Source: an uncultured Blautia sp. | GTDB lineage: Bacteria > Bacillota > Clostridia > Lachnospirales > Lachnospiraceae | DNA length: 23,317 nt | Direction of reading: 5' to 3' | Assembly: GCA_934394545.1 (NCBI GenBank) | Contig: CAKRRG010000044.1 | Span: 1 to 23,317 of the forward strand | In this document: positions 16,319 through 23,258 of the stretch, in pieces | How positions within the stretch are numbered: position 1 is the first letter of the stretch | Layout of the letters: the number at the start of each line of letters is the position of its first letter | Notes under the pieces: model-generated | Told to the model about the DNA's origin: nothing | The model's database searches: none | What the model saw: only the letters and a program-made list of their open reading frames with translations | Position numbers and translations under genes: made by a program

Positions 16319-17320
16319 ATGGCAAAAATCAGCGTAATGGGAACCGGAAGCTGGGGAACAGCACTTGCAATACTGCTTCACAACAATGGCCATCAGGTTT
16401 TGCTGTGGTCTGCACATTCACAAAAGGCTGCTGCTCTGAACGAGACAAGGGAGGACTCAAAGAAGCTTCCAGGGATCAAGATTCCAGAGGGGATTCTTAT
16501 CACTGACGATGAAAAAGAGGCGCTTGCGTCACCGGATGTGGTTGTGTTTGCTTCTCCGTCTGCTTATATGCGTGAGATCAGCAGGAGACTTTCCAGATTG
16601 GTTCGTCAAGGCCAGATTATTGTAAATGTGGCAAAGGGCGTGGAAGAGAAGACGCTTATGCCTGTGTGTGATATTATCAAGGAGGAAATTCCCCAGGCAG
16701 ATGTATGTGTCCTTTCAGGTCCCAGTCATGCGGAAGAGGTTAGCCGCGGGCTTCCTACTACTTGCGTAGTCAGTGCTAAGAAAAAGGAGACTGCGGAGTA
16801 TCTTCAGGGGATTTTTATGAGCCCTGTATTTCGTGTATATACCACACCGGATATGCTGGGTGTGGAACTTGGAGGCGCTCTTAAGAATGTAATTGCACTT
16901 GCGGCTGGAACAGCCGACGGGCTTGGATATGGAGATAATACGAAGGCAGCTTTGATTACACGAGGAATTGCAGAAATGGCAAGACTTGGTGCACGGATGG
17001 GGGCAAAGCTTGAGACTTTTGCCGGTCTTTCCGGGATTGGAGACCTGATCGTTACCTGCGCCAGTGTACACAGCCGAAACAGACGTGCCGGCTACCTGAT
17101 GGGAAAGGGCTATACGATGCAACAGGCTATGGATGAGGTGCAGATGGTTGTTGAGGGGGTTTATTCTGCAAAGGCAGCTAAGGAATTGGCAGAGAAATAT
17201 GATGTGGAAATGCCAATCGTTATGGAAGTTAATAAGCTTTTGTTTGAGAATAAGCCAGCCTCAGAAGCTGTAAAGGATCTTATGCAAAGGGAAAAACAAG
17301 GGGAAATCTCCTGGGAGTGA
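16319..17320 (+). CDS. gpsA: Glycerol-3-phosphate dehydrogenase [NAD(P)+]
   Basis: A 333 aa cytoplasmic enzyme that reduces dihydroxyacetone phosphate to glycerol 3-phosphate for phospholipid synthesis. The Rossmann motif GTGSWGTALA is at residues 8-17. Catalytic and binding residues are in VAKG (Lys106), LSGPSHAEEV (132-141), ALKNVIALAAG (Lys189), GDLIVTC (241-247) and SRNRRAG. The length is typical of the family (about 335). It starts at ATG 16319 behind AAGAGG, 15 bp after plsY. No gene follows on the same strand; a hairpin terminator lies at 17379-17430. Confidence 0.98.
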   Translation: MAKISVMGTGSWGTALAILLHNNGHQVLLWSAHSQKAAALNETREDSKKLPGIKIPEGILITDDEKEALASPDVVVFASPSAYMREISRRLSRLVRQGQIIVNVAKGVEEKTLMPVCDIIKEEIPQADVCVLSGPSHAEEVSRGLPTTCVVSAKKKETAEYLQGIFMSPVFRVYTTPDMLGVELGGALKNVIALAAGTADGLGYGDNTKAALITRGIAEMARLGARMGAKLETFAGLSGIGDLIVTCASVHSRNRRAGYLMGKGYTMQQAMDEVQMVVEGVYSAKAAKELAEKYDVEMPIVMEVNKLLFENKPASEAVKDLMQREKQGEISWE

Positions 17321-17378
17321 TCCGTGTGTGATAAATAGCGATGAAATTGCGCTGAATAAATAAGAATATAGTAAGTGA

Positions 17379-17430
17379 GAACAGCCAGAATGCTTCTTCA
17401 ATAAAGGAGAAAGCTTCCGGCTGTTGTTCT
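17379..17430. terminator. Probable bidirectional terminator between gpsA and the aldo/keto reductase gene
   Basis: GAACAGCC (17379-17386) pairs with GGCTGTT (17419-17425), and an inner GCTTCT/AGAAAGC pairing (17392-17413) lengthens the stem. T-rich but interrupted stretches flank it on both strands. It lies between two convergent genes. Confidence 0.6.
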
Positions 17431-17447
17431 ATACGTGTTAATAGGTG

Positions 17448-18272
17448 TCAAAAAATTACATCCTTCAGATCGTCTGGCACATGTGAAGTATGCAGATCCT
17501 CATTTAGGGTATCCATAATTGCCATATCTTCATCTTCAATAGTAAAATCAAAAATCTGAGCATTAGATGCGATACGGTCTGGGTTAACAGACTTGGGAAT
17601 TACGGAGATTCCCTTCTGAATAGCCCAACGCAATCCTACCTGCGCCGGGGTGTGTGCGTATTTCGTGCCAAGTACGCACATTACATCATTATCAAGGTAA
17701 GCGCCTCGTGCCAGTGGGGCATAAGCTTGTACCTGAATTCCCTGTGACTGACAGTATTCAATTAATTCCTTAGGATAGCAGAGAGGATGGCATTCGATCT
17801 GATTGACAGCAGGGATAATACCTGAAATCTTTCTCAGTTCCTCCAGGTGATGAATCTGGAAATTGCTGACTCCGATGGAGAGAACACGTCCGGTCTCAAG
17901 AAGCTTGGCCATTTCCAGCCAGGTTCCGGTATAACAGCCAGGCACCGGCCAGTGAATAAGATAGAGATCCAGATAATCCAGCTTCAATCTCTCCAGACTT
18001 CTGTAAAAGGCACCATCCACATCTCCAAGACGCTGCGCATTATTCCAGATCTTACTTGTGATAAAAAGCTCCTTGCGGGGGATGCCGCATCTGGCTATTG
18101 CTTTCCCTATACTTTCTTCATTCTTATATGCGGAAGCTGTGTCAATCAGACGATAGCCTGCATTTATAGCTGCTGTGATAGCAGTCTCCGCTTCATTATC
18201 TGCTGTCTTATATACGCCAAGCCCTAAAAGGGGCATTTCTCTGTCGGTATTCAGGAATACGGTTTCTTTCAA
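17448..18272 (-). CDS. Aldo/keto reductase family oxidoreductase
   Basis: A 274 aa NAD(P)H-dependent carbonyl reductase of the aldo/keto reductase superfamily, of the short bacterial 2,5-diketo-gluconate reductase/glyoxal reductase type. The catalytic tetrad is complete: Asp44 and Tyr49 (DTASAYKNE), Lys74 (ITSKIW) and His107 (LIHWP). The C-terminal cofactor region has IPKSVNPDRI. The physiological substrate cannot be inferred. Translation starts at TTG (18270-18272 on the minus strand), supported by a strong AGGAGG 7 nt upstream and by the match to the family N-terminus; no nearby ATG would fit. It is a single-gene unit with its own promoter. Confidence 0.95.
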   Translation of the reverse strand: MKETVFLNTDREMPLLGLGVYKTADNEAETAITAAINAGYRLIDTASAYKNEESIGKAIARCGIPRKELFITSKIWNNAQRLGDVDGAFYRSLERLKLDYLDLYLIHWPVPGCYTGTWLEMAKLLETGRVLSIGVSNFQIHHLEELRKISGIIPAVNQIECHPLCYPKELIEYCQSQGIQVQAYAPLARGAYLDNDVMCVLGTKYAHTPAQVGLRWAIQKGISVIPKSVNPDRIASNAQIFDFTIEDEDMAIMDTLNEDLHTSHVPDDLKDVIF

Positions 18273-18307
18273 AGCTAATTCCTCCTCACAAAAAATAAAC
18301 TTTAATT

Positions 18308-18336
18308 ATTATACCATATAATCACAGAATATTCAC
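18308..18336 (-). promoter_or_regulatory. SigmaA promoter for the aldo/keto reductase gene
   Basis: On the minus strand a perfect TATAAT (18313-18308) with a TGG extended -10 lies 17 bp after GTGAAT (18336-18331), a weak -35. The transcript would start near 18301, giving a leader of about 30 nt. Confidence 0.7.
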
Positions 18337-18470
18337 CTGTTTTTTACGTAAAAGACTGCTTGTTAATCTTTAGACAAAACACGGGAAAGTTTGATAAAAT
18401 TGCACGGAAATTAAAACATATATTCCTATGGTAAAGCGGTGAAATTTGGTAAAAATTTATAATTATTTCC

Positions 18471-18499
18471 TTGCGTAATAATTGAAAAGGATGTATAAT
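18471..18499 (+). promoter_or_regulatory. SigmaA promoter for the leader upstream of the nickel/CODH genes
   Basis: TTGCGT (18471-18476) and a perfect TATAAT (18494-18499) are separated by 17 bp. Transcription would start near 18506. It is the only clear promoter found before the His-rich gene at 18742, so those genes are probably expressed by read-through of the terminator at 18652-18677. Confidence 0.75.
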
Positions 18500-18567
18500 A
18501 AAATCAAAAATTGATAAATTTATGTCATAACTCTGTGGTTTTTAGGGTAGAAGAAGGGAATTGTGTT

Positions 18568-18669
18568 ATGCATGAAGAAAGAGATATGCGGAATCTCATT
18601 ATTTCAATGATAAAGGATAGAGAATCTCATTATACGAATTCTTGCATGCTTCTCACGCTGCCGGCGTGA
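18568..18669 (+). CDS. Possible 33-residue leader peptide
   Basis: An open frame of 33 codons begins at ATG 18568, nine bases after AAGGG (18554-18558), and ends in TGA at 18667-18669, inside the 3' arm of the terminator stem. The peptide begins MHEERDMRN and has two His and one Cys, without a run of any amino acid typical of classical amino-acid attenuators. A ribosome reaching the stop would cover the terminator, so translation could influence termination. I do not recognise the peptide, and it could be chance, because the DNA seems constrained by RNA structure. Confidence 0.3.
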   Translation: MHEERDMRNLIISMIKDRESHYTNSCMLLTLPA

Positions 18670-18677
18670 GCTTTTTT
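18652..18677 (+). terminator. Strong rho-independent terminator upstream of the His-rich/cooT genes
   Basis: CTCACGC (18652-18658) pairs with GCGTGAG (18664-18670) around the loop TGCCG. Six T follow at 18672-18677. It lies 64 bp before the start of the His-rich gene and after the promoter at 18471, which is the arrangement of an attenuator. Confidence 0.88.
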
Positions 18678-18741
18678 CGTGTCTGAAACAGAACAAGGTT
18701 GTGATTTATCTGCCGTATTTACGGTGGAAAGGAGTGACAAT

Positions 18742-19137
18742 ATGCATTTGATCAAAGATGAAAACGGGAATCTGGTTCAGCACGGACATGAGCATACCCA
18801 TGCGCATACTCATGCTGATGGTGTAAACCATACCCATGCGCACACTCATGACGGAGCTGATAATCATGAACATACACATACTGAGGGACAGAGCTGCGGC
18901 ACAGAGTGTGGAGGATGTCAGGGTGGAGACTGTAAAAACGAGACAATAGCTCTTCTTACCTATATGCTTCAGCACAATGAACATCATGCAGCGGAGCTTG
19001 ACCAGATGGCAGATAATCTGGCGAAGATGGGAATGGACGCTGCTGCGAAGACCATTAAGGAGAGTGTTTCCGATTTCCAGAAAGGAAACATGCGCCTTGG
19101 CCTTGCTCTGACTCTTGTAAAAGAGGAAATGAAATAA
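18742..19137 (+). CDS. His/Cys-rich putative nickel-binding protein with helical C-terminal domain
   Basis: A 131 aa protein, not assigned to a family by me. Residues 14-46 hold 13 histidines, mostly as alternating His-x-His, in 12-residue units (HTHAHTHADGVN, HTHAHTHDGADN). Then come four cysteines (52, 56, 59 and 64) in a Gly-rich stretch. The C-terminal half (about 65-131) has no metal-binding run and looks helical, with LLTYMLQHNEHHAAEL at its start. There is no signal peptide. The start is ATG 18742 behind AAGGAG. Only 12 bp separate it from cooT, a nickel chaperone gene, which suggests nickel storage or delivery to CO dehydrogenase, by analogy with the His-rich tails of CooJ, HypB and UreE. 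Zinc or cobalt is also possible. Confidence 0.85.
   Translation: MHLIKDENGNLVQHGHEHTHAHTHADGVNHTHAHTHDGADNHEHTHTEGQSCGTECGGCQGGDCKNETIALLTYMLQHNEHHAAELDQMADNLAKMGMDAAAKTIKESVSDFQKGNMRLGLALTLVKEEMK
18793..18850 (+). repeat. Two 22-bp near-identical repeats coding for His-x-His units
   Basis: A 22-bp segment beginning CATACCCATGCGCA occurs at 18793-18814 and 18829-18850 with a single mismatch and a 36-bp period (12 codons). It encodes HTHAHTH twice and probably arose by tandem duplication in the coding sequence. Confidence 0.85.
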
Positions 19138-19149
19138 GGAGGCATTATT

Positions 19150-19332
19150 ATGTGTTTAGCAACGGTATATAAGGACAATGACGATTCTGTGATCTTTAAG
19201 AATGTAAGCCGTATTAATGTGGAAGGGAATAAACTTATTCTCCGTGACATTATGGGAGATGAAAGAATTGTAGAGGGAACCATTCTTATGGTAGACCTGG
19301 CTAACAGTATCGTTAAGGTGAAATGTGACTAA
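19150..19332 (+). CDS. cooT: CooT family nickel-binding protein
   Basis: A 60 aa protein of the CooT family, small nickel-binding proteins that take part in maturation of Ni-CO dehydrogenase. It begins Met-Cys (MCLATVY); in the Rhodospirillum rubrum protein, Cys2 is required for nickel binding. The rest fits the small beta-barrel of the family, with the DIMGDE segment and a C-terminal VDLANSIVKVK strand. Its length agrees with known members (about 60-66 aa). The ribosome binding site AAGGAGG (19136-19142) overlaps the stop of the His-rich gene, so the two are coupled. The nearby cooC and cooS genes support the assignment. Confidence 0.88.
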   Translation: MCLATVYKDNDDSVIFKNVSRINVEGNKLILRDIMGDERIVEGTILMVDLANSIVKVKCD

Positions 19333-19409
19333 AGAAAGCTTAGGACTTTCATGAAATCTTGAGGCGAAAGCCTTTGGGATAAATTACTTATACGTGGAGG
19401 TATGTAATT

Positions 19410-20342
19410 ATGAAGTTGTCAGAAGCGATGAGGGAAAAGATGCTCTTGTCTTTCGAACTTTTCCCGCCGAAGACAGAGAAAGGCATGGCGAACCTTCCCG
19501 GAACGATTGAGCATCTTATGAAGTACAAGCCAGAGTACATCTCCTGTACCTATGGTGCCGGAGGCGGAAATGTTGGTGCGAACAGAGAAGTGTGTCAGAT
19601 GATCAGGAAGGCGGGAACGATTCCGGTTACTCATTTCACAGTGATCAAGAACACAAAGGATGGAATTAAAGAGCAGTTGGAACAGTATCTTGCAGAGGGC
19701 GTAGACCATATGCTTGCACTTCGTGGAGATATTCCTCTTGGTGAGACAACAACCTGTGGCGATTTTAACTATGCGACTGATCTTGTGAAGTTTGTCCGCG
19801 ATGAATTTGGTGATAAATTCGAGATCGCAGTTGCAGGCTCTCCGGAGGGGCATATTTCATGCCGCAGCCTTGATGCGGATATTGCAGTTCTCAGACAGAA
19901 GCAGGACAATGGTGCAGATTACATCATGACGCAGCTTTGCTGGGATATGGAGCAGTTCAAATACTGGCTGGATGCAATCCGTGAGGCAGGCGTCACCATG
20001 CCTGTAGATGTCGGCGTAATGCCGATCCTTGATATGTCTGCTACGATCAATATGGCACTTTCCCGTAACGGCTGCGTAATGGATCGCGAGCTTTGCAGGC
20101 TTATATCCAGAAACTGGCTGTTCCCGAATCCGTTTACAGCTAAGGATGCTGACGGTAAACCATTTGATCTGTTCTATGATGATAAGATCAAGAGATTCAA
20201 AGAAGAGGGAATCGAGTACACGATCAAGCAGATCGATGAGTATCGTGCTCTTGGAGTAGATGGAATCCATCTGTATGCACTGAATAAATGGAAAGACGTA
20301 TCCGAGATCATTGACAGATCCGGACTTCGAACTTTAATCTGA
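19410..20342 (+). CDS. metF: Methylenetetrahydrofolate reductase (MetF-like)
   Basis: A 310 aa TIM-barrel flavoprotein that reduces 5,10-methylene-THF to 5-methyl-THF. In acetogens this is the last step of the methyl branch of the Wood-Ljungdahl pathway; in other bacteria it serves methionine synthesis. The signature LSFELFPPKT is at 13-22, with Glu16 matching the catalytic glutamate. His75 (THFTVIKN) and LRGD (104-107) mark folate and FAD contacts, and GSPEGH is at 143-148. It starts at ATG 19410 with GTGGAGG upstream. It lies between cooT and cooC, which favours a role in CO2 fixation. The zinc-binding partner MetV and an RnfC2-like subunit, found beside MetF in some acetogens, are not in this window. 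Confidence 0.93.
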   Translation: MKLSEAMREKMLLSFELFPPKTEKGMANLPGTIEHLMKYKPEYISCTYGAGGGNVGANREVCQMIRKAGTIPVTHFTVIKNTKDGIKEQLEQYLAEGVDHMLALRGDIPLGETTTCGDFNYATDLVKFVRDEFGDKFEIAVAGSPEGHISCRSLDADIAVLRQKQDNGADYIMTQLCWDMEQFKYWLDAIREAGVTMPVDVGVMPILDMSATINMALSRNGCVMDRELCRLISRNWLFPNPFTAKDADGKPFDLFYDDKIKRFKEEGIEYTIKQIDEYRALGVDGIHLYALNKWKDVSEIIDRSGLRTLI

Positions 20343-20385
20343 TCGGTTTTAGACTTAAATTTTTGCAGGAGGCAATTGATTTATT

Positions 20386-21156
20386 ATGGCACATGTAATT
20401 GCTGTCGCAGGTAAAGGCGGCGTTGGTAAAACCACATTATGCGGAATGCTGATCCAGTATCTCTGTGAAAAGGGCAAAGGTCCTATCCTTGCAGTAGATG
20501 CGGATGCAAACTCGAATCTGAATGAGGTTCTTGGCGTAGAAGTAGAGACTACACTTGGTGATGTCCGGGAAGAAATTGCCCGAGCAGAGCTTTCAAGTGA
20601 AAACCCTATTCCTGCGGGAATGTCCAAGGCTGATTATGCTGAGAGACGTTTTGAGGATGCTCTTGTAGAGGATGATGATTTTGATCTTCTGGTTATGGGC
20701 AGAACTCAGGGAAAGGGTTGCTACTGCTTTGTAAACGGACTTCTTCAGACACAGCTTGCGAAATACCAGAATAATTATCCTTACATTGTTGTTGATAACG
20801 AGGCTGGTATGGAACATATCAGCAGAGGTGTTCTTCCATCCATGCAGACAGCAATTCTGGTCAGTGACTGCTCCAGAAGAGGCGTACAGGCTGTTGGCCG
20901 TATTGCTGAGCTTATTAAGGAATGTGATATGCATCCTAATAAGGTAGGGCTTATTATCAACCGTGCTCCTGGCGGTAAGCTGAACGATGGTATTAAAGAA
21001 GAAATTAAAAATCAGGGACTTGATCTACTTGGGGTTGTACCACAGGATGAAACAGTTTACGAATATGACTGCGAAGGCAGACCAACTGTAGACCTTCCGG
21101 ACGACAATCCGGTGAAGATCGCTCTTCATGAAATTGTAGACAAGCTTGATTTATAA
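20386..21156 (+). CDS. cooC: CO dehydrogenase maturation ATPase CooC (AcsF-like)
   Basis: A 256 aa MinD/NifH-type P-loop ATPase that loads nickel into the C-cluster of CO dehydrogenase. The deviant Walker A motif GKGGVGKTT is at residues 9-17, the AVDADANSN segment at 36-44, and the Cys-x-Cys motif (Cys112 and Cys114, in GKGCYCFVNGLL) is the nickel-binding site at the CooC dimer interface. VVDNEAGMEH (135-144) is also characteristic. The start ATG 20386 has AGGAGG at 20367-20372, 13 nt away, which is longer than usual; no better in-frame start is seen. It lies 43 bp after metF. A second CooC-like gene starts at 23259. Confidence 0.94.
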   Translation: MAHVIAVAGKGGVGKTTLCGMLIQYLCEKGKGPILAVDADANSNLNEVLGVEVETTLGDVREEIARAELSSENPIPAGMSKADYAERRFEDALVEDDDFDLLVMGRTQGKGCYCFVNGLLQTQLAKYQNNYPYIVVDNEAGMEHISRGVLPSMQTAILVSDCSRRGVQAVGRIAELIKECDMHPNKVGLIINRAPGGKLNDGIKEEIKNQGLDLLGVVPQDETVYEYDCEGRPTVDLPDDNPVKIALHEIVDKLDL

Positions 21157-21216
21157 ATGAAATCCCCATTGTATGCATAATATGCAGCATGAAGATATAA
21201 ACTGCAAAATAAAAAC

Positions 21217-21249
21217 CGCAGTAGGCGGAAATCCTGCTGCGATATTTTT
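21217..21249 (+). terminator. Hairpin terminator or attenuator between cooC and cooS
   Basis: CGCAGTAGG (21217-21225) pairs with CCTGCTGCG (21233-21241), nine base pairs with one G-U, around a 7-nt loop. TATTTTT follows, with five T at 21245-21249. It could lower transcription of cooS from upstream or end the cooC transcript. Confidence 0.65.
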
Positions 21250-21261
21250 AGCAGAGAATTA

Positions 21262-21295
21262 TCCCATGGGAGGGGATGGGTTCCGATTATCGGAA
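21262..21295 (+). promoter_or_regulatory. Palindromic candidate operators upstream of cooS
   Basis: TCCCATGGGA (21262-21271) is a perfect 10-bp palindrome. TTCCGATTATCGGAA (21281-21295) is a perfect 7-bp inverted repeat with a one-base centre. Both lie between the terminator and the cooS start, where a promoter or operator is expected. A third one, TGCATAATATGCA, is at 21174-21186 just after cooC. I could not place a convincing -35/-10 pair, and the binding protein is unknown. Confidence 0.4.
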
Positions 21296-21341
21296 AAACA
21301 AAAAACTATTTAAAGTAACACATACTTAGAGGAGGTCAACA

Positions 21342-23234
21342 ATGAGTGAATTCAAATTAACTACAGTGGAAGAATTCGAAGCTGCCACAGCCCGTCTTCT
21401 TGAGACTGGTGAAAAGGTAGGCGCTGATTCCTGGCAGATGCGTGTTAAGAATCAGACTCCACACTGTAAATTCGGTGAGCAGGGTGTTTGCTGCCGAATC
21501 TGTTCTATGGGGCCGTGCCGTATTACTCCAAAGGCACCGAGAGGTATCTGCGGATGTGATGTACATGGTATCGTAGGAAGAAATTTCCTTCGTTTTACAG
21601 CAGGCGGCGCAGCTACACATTCTGATCATGGCCGTGAGATCTGTATCACACTTGGACATGCAAAAGAGGGTGGCGATTACCAGGTAAAAGATCCTGAGAA
21701 ACTGATCCGTATTGCAAAAGAGTGGGGCGTCGAGACAGAAGGCAAAGATATCTATGATCTGGCTCATGAAATGTCTGATCTTGCTCAGGAAGAGTACGGA
21801 AAGATCAGAGGCTTTTCCAGATGGCTCAAGAGAGCACCTCAGCATACACAGGATCTGTGGCATGCAGCTGGAATCGAGCCAAGAGCAATCGACCGTGAGG
21901 TTTCCTGTGCACTTCATATGACTCATATGGGTAACACAAGCAAACCAGAGGCTCTGATCCGTCAGGCACTTCGTAACGGTCTTTCCGATGGATGGGGCGG
22001 TTCCATGTGCGGAACTGAGTTCTCTGATGTCCTTTTCGGAACTCCGAAGCCAATCGATACCGAGGCTAACCTTGGTGTTATGAATGCAGAGAATGTAAAC
22101 ATCGTTGTTCATGGACATGACCCGAGTCTTTCTGAGATGATCTGTGAGTATGCAGACAGCAAAGAGATGATCGACTATGCGAAATCCATGGGTGCTAAGG
22201 GAATCACTGTTTCCGGAGTATGTTGTACATCTAATGAGGTTGCAATGCGTCGTGGTATTCCGATGGCTGGTAACTTCTTACAGCAGGAGAACGTTGTACT
22301 GACAGGTGCCTGTGAGGCAATCGTAGTTGACGTTCAGTGTATTTTCCCGGCACTTGGACCTCTTTCCAAATGCTTCCATACAAAATTCATCACAACTTCT
22401 CCAATCTGCCAGATGCCAGATTCCGATTTCATTGAATTTGATGCAGGTACAGCAGGAGAGAAAGCAAAACAGATCGTAAAACTTGCATGTGAGAACTTCA
22501 AGAACAGAAAACCGGAGCTTGTACATATCCCGGATCTGAAACATAAAGCTACTGTTGGTTACTCTGTAGAAGCAATCGTTAAGACACTTGACGGCGTAAC
22601 AAACTCTCAGGTAGACGAGACCGGTACCACCAAACCTCTCCTTGAGTGTATTACATCTGGTGTTATCCGTGGTGCTGTTGCTATGGTTGGATGTAACAAC
22701 CCGAAGGTAAGACCTGACACAGCTCACATCGAACTTATGAAGAAACTGATCGCAAACGATATCGTGATCATCGCTTCCGGATGTTCCGCACAGGCAGCTG
22801 CTCGTGCAGGACTTATGGACAAAGCTGCAAAAGACCTTTGCGGTGCTGGTCTGAAACGTGTTTGCGAGCTTGCAGATATCCCGCCAGTATTACATATGGG
22901 ATCCTGTGTTGATATCAGCCGTATGCTGATTCTTGCTTCTGAGCTTGCTAAGGATTCCGGACTGAATATTTCCCAGCTGCCAGTAGTTGGATGTGCTCCT
23001 GAGTGGATGTCTGAGAAGGCTGTTTCCATTGGAAACTATGTAGTAGCAACAGGTCTTGATACCTATCTTGGTGTAGACCCATATGTTTCCGGTTCTACAG
23101 AGGTTGCAGGTCTTCTTACAGAGGGTGTACGTGACTGGGTAGAAGCAGCATATACAGTTGAAAAAGATATTGATAAATTAGGTGATCTTATGATTGCGAG
23201 AATCGAAGAGAAACGTGACGCTCTCGGAATCTGA
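21342..23234 (+). CDS. cooS: Anaerobic nickel-dependent carbon monoxide dehydrogenase catalytic subunit
   Basis: A 630 aa subunit that interconverts CO and CO2; in acetogens it supplies CO to acetyl-CoA synthase. The N-terminus holds the iron-sulfur ligands: Cys42 and Cys50 (D-cluster), then Cys51, Cys54, Cys59 and Cys70 (B-cluster). The Ni-Fe-S C-cluster ligands are His257 (VVHGHDP), Cys295 (GVCCTSNEV), Cys333 (VQCIFP), Cys451 (VGCNNP), Cys481 (SGCSAQAA) and Cys522 (GSCVD). HSDHG (93-97) belongs to the proton-transfer histidines, and the catalytic lysine region is EWMSEKA (Lys559). The length is typical. It starts at ATG 21342 behind a near-perfect AGAGGAGGT. It could equally be named acsA; the acetyl-CoA synthase genes would lie outside the window. 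Confidence 0.97.
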   Translation: MSEFKLTTVEEFEAATARLLETGEKVGADSWQMRVKNQTPHCKFGEQGVCCRICSMGPCRITPKAPRGICGCDVHGIVGRNFLRFTAGGAATHSDHGREICITLGHAKEGGDYQVKDPEKLIRIAKEWGVETEGKDIYDLAHEMSDLAQEEYGKIRGFSRWLKRAPQHTQDLWHAAGIEPRAIDREVSCALHMTHMGNTSKPEALIRQALRNGLSDGWGGSMCGTEFSDVLFGTPKPIDTEANLGVMNAENVNIVVHGHDPSLSEMICEYADSKEMIDYAKSMGAKGITVSGVCCTSNEVAMRRGIPMAGNFLQQENVVLTGACEAIVVDVQCIFPALGPLSKCFHTKFITTSPICQMPDSDFIEFDAGTAGEKAKQIVKLACENFKNRKPELVHIPDLKHKATVGYSVEAIVKTLDGVTNSQVDETGTTKPLLECITSGVIRGAVAMVGCNNPKVRPDTAHIELMKKLIANDIVIIASGCSAQAAARAGLMDKAAKDLCGAGLKRVCELADIPPVLHMGSCVDISRMLILASELAKDSGLNISQLPVVGCAPEWMSEKAVSIGNYVVATGLDTYLGVDPYVSGSTEVAGLLTEGVRDWVEAAYTVEKDIDKLGDLMIARIEEKRDALGI

Positions 23235-23258
23235 TCCAAAGAAAGGCGCGATTAACTT

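Larger units (their letters stand above)
18506..18680 (+). ncRNA. Structured leader or small RNA, about 170 nt, ending in a terminator (candidate attenuator)
   Basis: The region between the promoter at 18471-18499 and the terminator can form several structures. A long-range stem pairs GCATGAAGAA (18570-18579) with TTCTTGCATGC (18639-18649), 10 bp with one bulged G. Inside it, GAGAT (18581-18585) can pair with ATCTC (18593-18597). AATGA (18606-18610) can pair with TCATT either at 18596-18600 or at 18627-18631, so two forms exclude each other. A 12-nt direct repeat, GAATCTCATTAT, occurs at 18591-18602 and 18622-18633. I recognise no known riboswitch here. It may be a metal- or translation-responsive attenuator, or a free-standing small RNA. 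The folding is by eye only. Confidence 0.45.

Noticed and set aside
18506..18680. A NiCo or other known metal riboswitch
   Set aside because: The context (metal genes, terminator) invited it, but I could not find the conserved junction motifs of the NiCo class or the features of other known metal riboswitches by eye.
18793..18850. CRISPR-like or other DNA repeat array
   Set aside because: There are only two copies, in frame with a 12-codon period, and they encode His-x-His units of a protein. The repeat is explained by coding.
19333..19409. Terminator or promoter between cooT and metF
   Set aside because: Small hairpins (GAAAG/CTTTC and GGC-GAAA-GCC) are visible, but no T-run follows them and no properly spaced promoter was found, so the genes are taken as one operon.
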